This document shows positions 50,827-59,128 of a DNA stretch of 64,000 nucleotides, one piece after another. The DNA lies in NCBI RefSeq assembly GCF_018866325.1, contig NZ_CP076457.1:7041001-7105000 (forward strand), read 5' to 3'. The notes beneath the pieces were generated by a model. The model was not told the origin of the DNA. It made no database searches and saw nothing but the letters and a program-made list of their open reading frames with translations. Each line of letters begins with the position of its first letter. The stretch's first letter is position 1. The position numbers and the translations under genes were made by a program. The stretch comes from Streptomyces sp. YPW6. GTDB lineage: Bacteria; Actinomycetota; Actinomycetes; Streptomycetales; Streptomycetaceae.

Positions 50827-51960
50827 GTGTCGCTGCGCGGAGGTGATCCAGCCGAGATCGGCGGCTACCCGCTGGAGGAGCGGCTCGGTTCGGGTGGCAT
50901 GGGCACGGTCTTCCTGGCCCGCACGAGTTCGGGCCGGTCCATCGCGATCAAGCTGATCCACCAGCAGTTCGCGGGGGACGACGAATTCCGCGTCCGGTTC
51001 CGGCAGGAGGTGGCCGCCGCACGCCGGGTGAGCGGCGCGTTCACCGCCGCCGTGGTCGACGCCGCCCCCGAGGCCGACCAGCCGTGGATGGCGACGACCT
51101 ACATCGAGGGACCCACACTCGCCCAGCGCATCACCGACGAGGGTCCCCTGAGCGGGGCGGAGCTGCGGAGACTCGCCATCGGTCTCGCGGAGGCGCTGCG
51201 CGACATCCACCGGGTGGGAGTCGTCCACCGCGATCTGAAGCCCTCCAACGTCGTCCTCTCGGCCGAGGGGCCCCGCGTCATCGACTTCGGCATCTCGCGC
51301 GCCGTGGACCAGCAGACACTGACGATGACCGGCCGGGTCATCGGTACGCCGCCCTTCATGTCGCCCGAGCAGTTGCAGGCACCGCGCGGGGTGGGGCCGC
51401 GCTCCGACGTCTTCTCGCTGGGGACGCTCCTGGTGTACGCGTCGACCGGCCACGGGCCCTTCGACGCGGACAGCCCCTACATAACCGCCTACCAAGTGGT
51501 GCACGAGGAGCCGTCGTTGGGGGCTGTGCCGGACGCTCTGCGCGCGGTCGTCGAACCGTGCCTGGACAAGGATCCCGAGGGGCGGCCCTCGGTGGACGAA
51601 CTCCTCGTGCTGCTGCGCGATCTGCCCACTGACCTGGGCGGGCCCGCCACCGGAGGAACGGCGGCGGGCCGGACCCGTGACATGGCCACGCAGCACCACC
51701 TGATGACCCCGCAGACCCCGCCCCCGACGACTCCCGCACCGGCCGCCACGGCCCCGGCCACTCCCGCACCGGCCGCCTCGGGCCGGACGACTCCCGCACC
51801 GGCCGCCACGGATCCGGCAGCCCCCGGCCCGGCCACTCCGCCCGCTCCTGGTGCGGGCGGCACCGGCACCGCGATCGGCGGCCGTCTGCGACGCCGGTGG
51901 CGGCCCGTGCTCGCGGCCGCTGTCGCGGTGGCGGCGATCGGCGGGGAGTCGCCGCGCTGA
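50827..51960 (+). CDS. Serine/threonine protein kinase (N-terminal part of a frameshifted kinase-PQQ protein)
   Basis: This is a PknB-type eukaryotic-like kinase. The Gly-loop is LGSGGMGTVFLA, the catalytic Lys is in SIAIKLI, the loop is VVHRDLKPSN, the metal site is VIDFGIS and the activation segment ends GTPPFMSPEQ; all are intact. After residue about 290 comes a Pro/Ala/Thr-rich linker and the start of a transmembrane helix (PVLAAAVAVAAIGG). The frame then ends abruptly at 51960 with ESPR. One extra G in the GGGG run at 51943-51946 continues the helix (GVAALTAGG) into the PQQ domain. The start is GTG at 50827, nine bases after GGGAGG. If the shift is real, the kinase loses its membrane anchor. 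Confidence 0.9.
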   Translation: MSLRGGDPAEIGGYPLEERLGSGGMGTVFLARTSSGRSIAIKLIHQQFAGDDEFRVRFRQEVAAARRVSGAFTAAVVDAAPEADQPWMATTYIEGPTLAQRITDEGPLSGAELRRLAIGLAEALRDIHRVGVVHRDLKPSNVVLSAEGPRVIDFGISRAVDQQTLTMTGRVIGTPPFMSPEQLQAPRGVGPRSDVFSLGTLLVYASTGHGPFDADSPYITAYQVVHEEPSLGAVPDALRAVVEPCLDKDPEGRPSVDELLVLLRDLPTDLGGPATGGTAAGRTRDMATQHHLMTPQTPPPTTPAPAATAPATPAPAASGRTTPAPAATDPAAPGPATPPAPGAGGTGTAIGGRLRRRWRPVLAAAVAVAAIGGESPR

Positions 51961-53180
51961 CGGCGGGCGGCGCCGACGGGAAGGGCGGCGGCGCGGACGG
52001 CCGGGGCGCGGACGCGGCCCGGAGCACGCCGGCGCCGGGAGGCACCCTCCCGGACGGCTTCGCCCCGTGGCGCACGGTGGTGCCGGGCGGCCGCGAGGAC
52101 ATCCCCGACGAGCTGCGCTGCGTCGCCCGTGACGACGCGCTGTTCTGCGGGGGCGGCGGGGTCATCGCGACCCGGGTGGACCCCGCGGACGGATCGCCGG
52201 TGTGGACGGCGAAGAGCCCCGGCGTGCCCATTCAGGGCGTGCACCTGGTGGGCGCCACCGACGACACCGTCATCGGCTACCGCATCGCCGAGCAGGACGC
52301 CCCGCAGGGCCCGCCCACCGAGGTCGTGGCCCTCGACGCGGACACCGGCGACGAACGGTGGTCCGCGCCGTCCGGCGCCCAGTCGACGGCCGTCACCGGC
52401 CGGACCCAGGACGCCGTCGTGGCCGGCTCCGCCGTCGTGACGGTCGACGCCTCCAACTCCCGTTTCGAGGCCCGGGACGCCCGCAGCGGCGAGCTCGCCT
52501 GGACGGCGCCGTTCCCGGCGGGCACCCGGTGCGCGCCCGTCCCGGAGGGCCCGCGGCTTCTCGCGATGTGCGCGACCGACGCGGAGATCGACGCCCTCGA
52601 ACAGCGCAGCCCCACCCTGCGCACGGTGGATCTCGACTCCGGAGAGCTGGGCAGGCCCCTGGCGGTCGACGGCCCCGCCGAGCCGGTGGGCGACGCCGAC
52701 GGCTCCCTCGTACTCCTCTCCCCGCACTACGAGGGAACCGCGCGGACCGGATACAACGGGGTGGTCCGGGTCGACCCGGCCTCGGGGAAGGTGACGTACT
52801 CCCGGCTGGACCAGGTGTACGGCGGCACGCCCGGCATGGCGGACGGCACCGTCTACGTGAGCGGGCAGACCGGTCGCGTCACGGCGCTCGACCCCGCGAC
52901 CGGCCGGAAGAAGTGGGAGCGGCAGACGGGCGTGGAAGGCGCGTCGGGGCCCGCGACGGGTGACGGCGCGGTGTACTTCAGCTCGGCCACCGGCCGGGTC
53001 GTCGCGCTGTCCCCCGGCGACGGAAAGACGCTGTGGTCGACGGACCCGCAGGCCGACGGACTGACGGGCCAGCAGGGCGCGAGCCCGCGTGTGACCGTCG
53101 CGGGGCGTGTGCTGTTCGCGGCCGCGGCGCAGAACACGCTCTTCGCCCTCGACGCGCAGAAGCCGCCGAGGTCGGGCTGA
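51897..53180 (+). CDS. PQQ-like beta-propeller sensor domain (C-terminal part of the frameshifted kinase)
   Basis: This frame gives seven to eight beta-propeller blades of the PQQ type; examples are DGSPVWTAKSPGVPI, ALDADTGDERWSAP, ARDARSGELAWTAPF, ALDPATGRKKWERQ and ALSPGDGKTLWSTD. No start codon with a ribosome binding site precedes it, and its N-terminus is Gly-rich linker (DGKGGGADGRGADA). It is best read as the extracellular sensor half of the kinase at 50827, joined by a transmembrane helix after restoring one G near 51945. The restored protein is 784 aa. Kinase plus external PQQ propeller is a known Streptomyces architecture. Confidence 0.8.
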   Translation: MAARARGRCRGGGDRRGVAALTAGGADGKGGGADGRGADAARSTPAPGGTLPDGFAPWRTVVPGGREDIPDELRCVARDDALFCGGGGVIATRVDPADGSPVWTAKSPGVPIQGVHLVGATDDTVIGYRIAEQDAPQGPPTEVVALDADTGDERWSAPSGAQSTAVTGRTQDAVVAGSAVVTVDASNSRFEARDARSGELAWTAPFPAGTRCAPVPEGPRLLAMCATDAEIDALEQRSPTLRTVDLDSGELGRPLAVDGPAEPVGDADGSLVLLSPHYEGTARTGYNGVVRVDPASGKVTYSRLDQVYGGTPGMADGTVYVSGQTGRVTALDPATGRKKWERQTGVEGASGPATGDGAVYFSSATGRVVALSPGDGKTLWSTDPQADGLTGQQGASPRVTVAGRVLFAAAAQNTLFALDAQKPPRSG

Positions 53181-53250
53181 CTCCGGCGGCTTCTGCCCCC
53201 ACCCCTGGAGGAGCCGCACTCGACGGGACCGAACGGCCCGTGCGAGCGCC

Positions 53251-54768
53251 TCAGGGCACCTTCACCCAGTCGAGGGTCCGCTCCACCGCCCGCTTCCAGC
53301 CCGCGTAGCCCTCCGCGCGCTGCTGCTCGGACCACTGGGGCGACCAGCGCTTCGACTCGTGCCACTGGGCGCGCAGCTCATCGGTGTTCTGCCAGAATCC
53401 GGTGGCGAGCCCGGCCGCGTAGGCGGCGCCGAGAGCGGTCGTCTCGGCGACGACGGGACGGCTGACCTCGACACCGAGGACGTCCGACTGGATCTGCATG
53501 CAGAGATCGTTGGCGGTGACGCCGCCGTCGACCTTGAGCACGTCGAGATGGACCCCGGAGTCCTGCTCCATCGCCTCGACCACATCGCGGCTCTGGTAGC
53601 AGATGGCCTCCAGCGTGGCCCGCGCCAGATGGGCGTTGTCGTTGTACCGGGCCAGGCCGACGATCGCACCGCGGGCGTCGGAACGCCAGTACGGCGCGAA
53701 CAGTCCGGAGAACGCGGGCACGAAGTACATCCCGCCGTTGTCCTCGACGCCGCGGGCCAGTTCCTCGCTCTCCGGCGCCGACTTGATGATCTTCATCTGG
53801 TCGCGCAGCCACTGCACCGCCGATCCGGTGACGGCGATGGACCCCTCCAGGGCGTAGACGACCGGTTCGTCGCCGAACTGGTACGCCACCGTGGTCAGCA
53901 GACCGTTCTGCGAACGGACCAGCTCGGAACCGGTGTTGAGTACCAGGAAGTTGCCGGTGCCGTAGGTGTTCTTGGCCTCGCCGGGGGAGAAGCAGACCTG
54001 GCCGACGGTGGCCGCCTGCTGGTCGCCGAGGACGCCGCCGATGGGGATGGCGGCGCTCAGCGGCCGGGAGGTGCGCGTGGAGCCGTAGGCCTCCGGGTGT
54101 GAGGAGGGGTTGATCTTCGGGAGCATCGCCCGGGGGATGCCGAAGAAGCCCAGGAGCTCCTCGTCCCAGTCGAGGGTCTCCAGGTCCATCAGCATCGTGC
54201 GGCTCGCGTTGGTCACGTCGGTGGCGTGGATACCGCCGTTCGGGCCGCCGGTCAGGTTCCACAGGACCCAGGCGTCCGTGTTGCCGAAGACCGCGTGACC
54301 GGCCTCGGCCGCCTCCCGTACGCCGTCGACGTTCTCCAGGATCCACTGGATCTTCCCGCCGGAGAAGTACGTCGCGGGCGGCAGCCCGGCCTTGCGGCGG
54401 ATGACCTCGCCCTTGCCCGAACGCTCCAGGTTCGCGGCGATGGCGTCGGTACGGGTGTCCTGCCACACGATGGCGTTGTAGTACGGCCGTCCGTTGCGCG
54501 GGTCCCAGACCACCGTGGTCTCCCGCTGGTTGGTGATCCCGATCGACACCAGGTCGGTGGGCGACAGGCCGCCGTGCCGCAGGGCGTTCTGGATCACCGA
54601 GTTGGTGCGCTCCCAGATCTCCACGGGATCGTGTTCCACCCAGCCGGAGCGGGGCAGGATCTGCTCGTGCTCCAGCTGGTGCTTGGCGACCTCGTTGCCG
54701 CCGTGATCGAAGATCATGAATCGGGTGCTGGTGGTCCCCTGGTCCACCGCGCCGATGAAGTCCGCCAT
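53251..54768 (-). CDS. glpK: Glycerol kinase
   Basis: Glycerol kinase, 505 aa, phosphorylates glycerol to glycerol 3-phosphate with ATP in the cytoplasm. FGGY-family motifs are clear. The N-terminal phosphate loop is GAVDQGTTSTRF and the substrate loop is SIGITNQRETTVVWD. The later signature is GGVLGDQQAATVGQ, then KNTYGTGNFLVLNTG and LKVDGGVTANDLCMQIQ. The length is normal. The start is ATG at 54768 with GGAGAGG upstream. It follows glpF by 28 bases and is in the same operon. No glpD-type dehydrogenase follows; the next gene is a convergent kinase. Confidence 0.97.
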   Translation of the reverse strand: MADFIGAVDQGTTSTRFMIFDHGGNEVAKHQLEHEQILPRSGWVEHDPVEIWERTNSVIQNALRHGGLSPTDLVSIGITNQRETTVVWDPRNGRPYYNAIVWQDTRTDAIAANLERSGKGEVIRRKAGLPPATYFSGGKIQWILENVDGVREAAEAGHAVFGNTDAWVLWNLTGGPNGGIHATDVTNASRTMLMDLETLDWDEELLGFFGIPRAMLPKINPSSHPEAYGSTRTSRPLSAAIPIGGVLGDQQAATVGQVCFSPGEAKNTYGTGNFLVLNTGSELVRSQNGLLTTVAYQFGDEPVVYALEGSIAVTGSAVQWLRDQMKIIKSAPESEELARGVEDNGGMYFVPAFSGLFAPYWRSDARGAIVGLARYNDNAHLARATLEAICYQSRDVVEAMEQDSGVHLDVLKVDGGVTANDLCMQIQSDVLGVEVSRPVVAETTALGAAYAAGLATGFWQNTDELRAQWHESKRWSPQWSEQQRAEGYAGWKRAVERTLDWVKVP

Positions 54769-54796
54769 GATGTGCTGCCTCTCCGGGCGCTGTGGT

Positions 54797-55642
54797 TCAG
54801 TCTTGGGACGCCGGGACGCGCCCCGGCGGTTCGGGCTCCGCGGACGGCAGGAAGCGTCCGACGAGGAACTTGTAGAGCCCCGCGCCCAGCAGGCCGCCGA
54901 TCAGCGGGCCGATGATGGGCACCCAGAAGTAGAGATTGCCGTACTGGTCCCGCCACGCTCCGCCGTAACCGGTGAGGAAGCTCGCCAGCCGGGGGCCGAA
55001 GTCACGGGCCGGGTTGATCGCGTATCCGGCGTTCGTTCCCCAGGCCATGCCGATCGCGACCACGATCAGGCCGATGATGAACGGGCCCAGGTTCGCGCCG
55101 GGCGGGGTGTTGAGCATGTCGGTGACGGCCAGGACCAGCAGCAGCAGGATGGCGGTGCCGATGACCTGGTCGCGGAAGGCCCCCCACTCGTGCACCGGCA
55201 GTGCCGGGTTGCCGTTGGCGGGCAGGGTGGAGAACACCCCCTGCGTCTTGATGGTGTGTCCGGGGTCGGCCTTGGCCAGCGCCTCGCTGTAGTTCCAGCG
55301 GACGATCAGCGCGGCCACGAACGCGCCGGCCGTCTGCGCCAGCGCGTAGGGCGCCACCTTGCTCCACGGGAACCCCTTGAACGCGGCCAGCGCGAGGGTC
55401 ACCGCGGGGTTGATGTGGGCCCCGCTCAGCCGCGCCGCGACGTAGACGCCGAGCGTGACGCCCAGCCCCCACGCCCAGGCGATGCTGTCGTGGTCCCCGA
55501 GCCCGCCGGCCGGATCCGTCAAGGCTCCGCCCGCCACCACTTGGGCCACGACACCGCAGCCGAAGAGGATCAGGATCATCGTGCCCGCGAACTCGGCCGA
55601 CAACTCGCCGACCAGTCCGGACTTCTTACGTAGCTCAGCCAT
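54797..55642 (-). CDS. glpF: Glycerol uptake facilitator (aquaglyceroporin)
   Basis: This is a 281-aa channel of the MIP family with six transmembrane helices and two half-helices bearing NPA boxes: GAHINPAVTL and GYAINPARDFGPR. Asp after the second NPAR is the residue that marks glycerol facilitators rather than water channels. It admits glycerol, which glpK then traps. The start is ATG at 55642 after GGAGGGCG. It is the first gene of the operon, and the 419-base upstream gap must hold its promoter. In many Streptomyces a GylR-type regulator lies upstream; none is visible here. Confidence 0.95.
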   Translation of the reverse strand: MAELRKKSGLVGELSAEFAGTMILILFGCGVVAQVVAGGALTDPAGGLGDHDSIAWAWGLGVTLGVYVAARLSGAHINPAVTLALAAFKGFPWSKVAPYALAQTAGAFVAALIVRWNYSEALAKADPGHTIKTQGVFSTLPANGNPALPVHEWGAFRDQVIGTAILLLLVLAVTDMLNTPPGANLGPFIIGLIVVAIGMAWGTNAGYAINPARDFGPRLASFLTGYGGAWRDQYGNLYFWVPIIGPLIGGLLGAGLYKFLVGRFLPSAEPEPPGRVPASQD

Positions 55643-56061
55643 GGAAGCTCGCCCTCCGCCGACGGCGCCGGCTGTCGACTATCCGAGCAGTGTCAGCAGG
55701 CTAAGGCGATTTAACGAAAGGGGCATTTCGGGGCGAGGTGGATGTGTTGGTCATGCCTGCGCCCGCGAAGGCGGCGCTCGGCCGGTCGGGTGAGGGGGGC
55801 TCTCCACGCTGCCGTCGGTTCCGGCGCTCATCGCCGTCGTGGCGCTGCTGGGCTGAGAGCACGAGCCCGCCGAGTTCCCCCTGAACCCGTGGAAAAACCA
55901 TCGATTTCGGGGACATGGGGCGGAATGGGAGGGGCACGAGGCTGTCAGCGGTCGATGAGGAAAAGGAAAGCCCGCCCGGACAACGACCGACCGGCGCCGG
56001 CAACCGTCCGCCGACCGCTTCGAATACCTCATGCATTTCCGTGCGAACGAAGGAGTTTCCT
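55643..56061. other. Divergent gap between glpF and the PRC-barrel gene
   Basis: These 419 bases hold the promoters of glpF (leftward) and the PRC-barrel gene (rightward). An A/T-richer patch near 55700-55735 (TTTCGTTAAATCGCC on the minus strand) is the best candidate for glpF control. No clear operator or gene was found. GAAGGAG near 56048 serves the PRC gene. Confidence 0.45.
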
Positions 56062-56415
56062 GTGTCCGAGAACCTGTGGGGATACCAGCCGACCGCCGGT
56101 CACACCGTCGGCACCGACCTGATCGGCTACAAGGTCGAGGCCACGGACGGCAGCATCGGCAAGGTCGACAAGCACTCCGACGAGGTCACGTCCTCGTACC
56201 TGGTCGTCGACACCGGTGTATGGATCTTCGGCAAGCACGTCCTGCTTCCGGCGGGCACGGTGAGCCGCGTCGACAACGACGACAAGAAGATCTACGTCGA
56301 CCTCACCAAGGACCAGATCAAGGACTCCCCGGAGTTCGACAAGGACAAGCACGTCGGCGACGCGGACTTCCACCGCACGACGGGTGAGTACTACGGCCGG
56401 CACCGCCGCGTCTGA
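56062..56415 (+). CDS. PRC-barrel domain protein
   Basis: This is a 117-aa soluble protein dominated by a PRC-barrel. The strands are DLIGYKVEATDGSIGKVDK, SSYLVVDTGVWIFGKHVLLP and AGTVSRVDNDDKKIYVDLTK. The C-terminal part is acidic and helical (SPEFDKDKHVGDADF) and ends with a basic tail (YYGRHRRV). PRC-barrels are protein-binding folds; small free-standing versions in actinomycetes are often stress-related, but the role here is unknown. The start is GTG at 56062 with GAAGGAG upstream. A strong hairpin follows 20 bases after the stop. Confidence 0.9.
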   Translation: MSENLWGYQPTAGHTVGTDLIGYKVEATDGSIGKVDKHSDEVTSSYLVVDTGVWIFGKHVLLPAGTVSRVDNDDKKIYVDLTKDQIKDSPEFDKDKHVGDADFHRTTGEYYGRHRRV

Positions 56416-56434
56416 TCTCTCGGACCGTAGGCAC

Positions 56435-56477
56435 AGCGGGCGGGGCCCGACGCGTCACGCGTCGGGCCCCGCCCGCT
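56435..56477. terminator. Perfect 21-base inverted repeat, probable terminator
   Basis: Two perfect 21-base arms (56435-56455 and 56457-56477) flank a single base, giving an extremely GC-rich stem that runs through GGGCCCGACGCG. It lies directly after the PRC-barrel gene and before the convergent TetR gene. It could stop transcription from either side. There is no U-tract, as is usual in Streptomyces. Confidence 0.8.
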
Positions 56478-56738
56478 GCGCGCCGTCCTTCCTTCACCGA
56501 TCGCGCGGTGAAGCCGGGGCGTACACCGTCTCCTCGGGGATGCGAAGGGGAGTTGGGCGAGGATGCCGGTCCCGCAGACGGTGAGCGCGCCCCGGCGCCA
56601 GGCTCCGGAGGGTACGGACGCCCCGCCCTTGCTCAACTCGCCGCTCCCGTCGCTGTTTCCGCCGCCGGTCCCTCCCCAGGTCCGAACGCCGCACGGAGCA
56701 TCTTCACACGCCCCGCCATCGACGGCGGGCGGTCCTGA
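56478..56738. other. Gap between terminator and TetR gene
   Basis: No supported gene or repeat is seen here. Open frames in this stretch lack ribosome binding sites and have Arg/Pro-rich shadow composition. Confidence 0.4.
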
Positions 56739-57323
56739 TCACCCGCCGGGCGCTCCCACGCGCAGCCCGTCCATGACGAAATCCAGCAGGCGGCCGGCCC
56801 GCGGCTCCCAGTCCTCCTGCGGATCGATCTGCCAGAGACCGGCGATCGCGAGGAAGAAGTCGTCCGGCGTCACCCCCGGGCGGATGGCACCGGCGTCCTC
56901 GCAGGCGCGGAGCAGGGTTCCGGCCGCTTCCATGACCGGGGTGGGGCCGGGCCGGGCGGGGCCGCCCGGCGCGCTGGTCACCAGCCGGATCGCGTCCGCG
57001 AGACCCGCCTTCGTCATCGCGAAGCGGGCGAGGCGGTCCATCCACTCGCGCAGGGCCCGCTCGGGCGGCCTGGTCCCGAGCAACTCGCCCGCCGCATCGG
57101 CGACCTGCTGCATCTCGTAGCGGTAGACCTCCAGGACCAGCGCCTCCCGGTGGGGGAAGTTGCGGTAGAAGGTGCCCTGCCCGACACCCGCCTTCTTGGC
57201 GATCGCGCTCAGCGGGGCGTCCGCGCGCCGTGTCAACTCGGCCGTGGCCACCCGCAGGATGCGCTCGCGGTTGCGCCGGGCGTCCGCGCGCGGGGCGGTG
57301 TCCTTCTTCGGCTGCTGGGACAC
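56739..57323 (-). CDS. TetR-family regulator divergent from the molybdenum hydroxylase operon
   Basis: This is a 194-aa TetR regulator. The helix-turn-helix is APLSAIAKKAGVGQGTFYRN, followed by FPHREALVLEVYRYE. The C-terminal ligand-binding domain ends LDFVMDGLRVG, the common closing motif of a TetR subclass. I chose GTG at 57323 because GAGGAGG lies four bases upstream; the frame is open far upstream but only as a shadow of the divergent gene. Two matching palindromes between it and the hydroxylase operon are its likely operators. Confidence 0.92.
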   Translation of the reverse strand: MSQQPKKDTAPRADARRNRERILRVATAELTRRADAPLSAIAKKAGVGQGTFYRNFPHREALVLEVYRYEMQQVADAAGELLGTRPPERALREWMDRLARFAMTKAGLADAIRLVTSAPGGPARPGPTPVMEAAGTLLRACEDAGAIRPGVTPDDFFLAIAGLWQIDPQEDWEPRAGRLLDFVMDGLRVGAPGG

Positions 57324-57379
57324 GGATCCTCCTCGGGGGCGTGGCCGGACTCGGGTGCGTGGCCGAAACCCGTCCTTGT

Positions 57380-57433
57380 TAACCGGACAGCTGTCCGTTA
57401 CGTTTTCCGGGTAAGCGGACAATGGTCCGGTTA
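57380..57433. promoter_or_regulatory. Pair of TetR operator candidates
   Basis: The first site (57380-57400) is TAA around the perfect 14-base CGGACAGCTGTCCG and TTA. The second (57412-57433) has the same CGGAC-N4-GTCCG core with the same TAA and TTA flanks. The spacing between half-sites is identical. They lie between the divergent TetR gene and the hydroxylase operon. Confidence 0.75.
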
Positions 57434-57518
57434 GGGCCACCTTACTCCCGCCCGGGGCCCGCAGTCGCCGACCGATGCCCGGGTTCTCCTCGTCACCCGA
57501 CACCAGAGAAGGCTGAAC

Positions 57519-58139
57519 ATGGCCCCACCACCCCCGTCGACGTCCAGTGCGATCACCCTGAACATCAACGGCGAGAAGCACCACCTGCCCGTCGACCACC
57601 GCACCACCCTCCTCGACGCCCTGCGCGAGCGCCTCGACCTCACCGGCACCAAGAAGGGCTGCGACCAGGGGCAGTGCGGCGCCTGCACCGTCCTGGTCGA
57701 CCGTCGGCGCGTCGTCTCCTGCCTCAGCCTCGCGGTCGCGGCCGAGGGCCGCGAGATCACCACCATCGAAGGCGTGGCCGAGGGCGACGAACTGCACCCC
57801 GTCCAGCAGGCCTTCCTCGACCTCGACGGCTACCAGTGCGGCTACTGCACGCCCGGCCAGATCTGCTCGGCCATCGCCGTCATCGAGGAGCACGCGGCCG
57901 GCTGGCCGAGCGCCGTCACGGGCGACCCGGCGCCCGACGCCGGGCCGCCGCCCCTGACGCCCGAGGAGATCCGGGAGCGCATGAGCGGCAACCTGTGCCG
58001 CTGCGGCGCCTACGTCTCGATCGTCCGGGCCGTCGCCCGCGCCGCCGGGGAACACACCGCAGCGGGAAGCGCTGCCGGGGAGGACGCCGCCGAGGGGCGC
58101 GCGGCCGGAAAGCGTGCCGCCGAGGAGGACGTCGCATGA
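57519..58139 (+). CDS. Molybdenum hydroxylase, [2Fe-2S] subunit
   Basis: This is a 206-aa iron-sulfur subunit of a xanthine dehydrogenase/aldehyde oxidoreductase-type enzyme (PaoA/YagT-like). The plant ferredoxin-type cluster is GCDQGQCGACTVLVD; the helical second cluster is GYQCGYCTPGQ and GNLCRCGAY. It passes electrons from the molybdenum site to FAD. The C-terminal 35 residues are an Ala/Gly/Glu-rich extension (AAGSAAGEDAAEGRAAG) not needed for the fold. The start is ATG at 57519; its stop overlaps the next start by four bases. Confidence 0.95.
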   Translation: MAPPPPSTSSAITLNINGEKHHLPVDHRTTLLDALRERLDLTGTKKGCDQGQCGACTVLVDRRRVVSCLSLAVAAEGREITTIEGVAEGDELHPVQQAFLDLDGYQCGYCTPGQICSAIAVIEEHAAGWPSAVTGDPAPDAGPPPLTPEEIRERMSGNLCRCGAYVSIVRAVARAAGEHTAAGSAAGEDAAEGRAAGKRAAEEDVA

Positions 58140-59128
58140 GGGAATTCGACTACCAGCGCGCCCACGACGTCACCGGCGCGGTCACTCTCCTCGCCGCCGA
58201 CCCGGACGCGCGGTATCTCGGCGGCGGCACCAACCTCGTCGACCTGATGAAGACCGGCGTGGAGCGCCCCGCCCTCCTCGTCGACGTCCGCGAACTCCCC
58301 CTGGACCACATCGAACCCACGGCGGACGGCGGCCTGCGCATCGGGGCGACCGTCACCAACAGCGACCTCGCCGTCCACCCCGAAGTCCGCCGCCGCTACC
58401 CGGCGTTGTCCCAGGCCCTGCTCGCCGGAGCCTCCGGACAGCTGCGCAACATGGCCACCGTCGGGGGCAACCTCCTCCAGCGCACCCGCTGCGGTTACTT
58501 CACCGACCTCTCCCAGCCCTGCAACAAGCGCGCCCCGGGCGCCGGTTGCCCCGCCGTCGCGGGCGAGCACCACAACCACGCGGTCCTCGGCGCCTCCGAC
58601 CACTGCGTGGCCGTACACCCCTCCGACATGGGCGTGGCCCTCACCGCCTTCGACGCGGTCGTCTCCTACGAGAGCGCCGACGGACCCGGCGAAGTCCCCC
58701 TCACCGACTTCTACCTCCCCGTCGGCGACACCCCGCACCGCGAGACCGCCCTGCCGCCCGGCGCGCTGATCACCCGGGTGACCTTGCCCGCCGCGCCCGT
58801 CGCCGCCCGCTCCCGCTACCGCAAGGTGCGCGAGCGCGCCTCGTACGCCTTCGCCATCGGCTCCGTCGCCGCCGCGCTCGCCATCGAGGACGGCCGGGTA
58901 CGCGAGGCGCGCCTCGCCCTCGGGGCCGTCGCCTCCCGCCCCTGGCGCGCCCGTGCCGCCGAGGCCGTCCTGACCGGCGCACCGGCCGACGGAGCGACCT
59001 TCGCCGCCGCCGCGGACGCCGAACTGGCCGCAGCCCGGCCGCTGCCCCGCAACGGATACAAGGTGACTCTCATGCGCAACCTCGTGGTCTCCGTCCTGAC
59101 CGAACTCGCCGGGGAGGACGCCCGATGA
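58136..59128 (+). CDS. Molybdenum hydroxylase, FAD-binding subunit with extra [4Fe-4S] cysteines
   Basis: This is a 330-aa FAD subunit. The FAD loop is RYLGGGTNLVDLMK and the second is GQLRNMATVGGNLLQRT. Cysteines in RTRCGYF, QPCNKRAPGAGCPA form the insertion that carries a [4Fe-4S] cluster in the periplasmic aldehyde oxidoreductase PaoB. This makes it PaoB-like rather than a plain xanthine dehydrogenase medium subunit. It overlaps both neighbours by four bases, so the three subunits are translated together. It mediates electron transfer from the Fe-S subunit to the acceptor. Confidence 0.93.
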   Translation: MREFDYQRAHDVTGAVTLLAADPDARYLGGGTNLVDLMKTGVERPALLVDVRELPLDHIEPTADGGLRIGATVTNSDLAVHPEVRRRYPALSQALLAGASGQLRNMATVGGNLLQRTRCGYFTDLSQPCNKRAPGAGCPAVAGEHHNHAVLGASDHCVAVHPSDMGVALTAFDAVVSYESADGPGEVPLTDFYLPVGDTPHRETALPPGALITRVTLPAAPVAARSRYRKVRERASYAFAIGSVAAALAIEDGRVREARLALGAVASRPWRARAAEAVLTGAPADGATFAAAADAELAAARPLPRNGYKVTLMRNLVVSVLTELAGEDAR

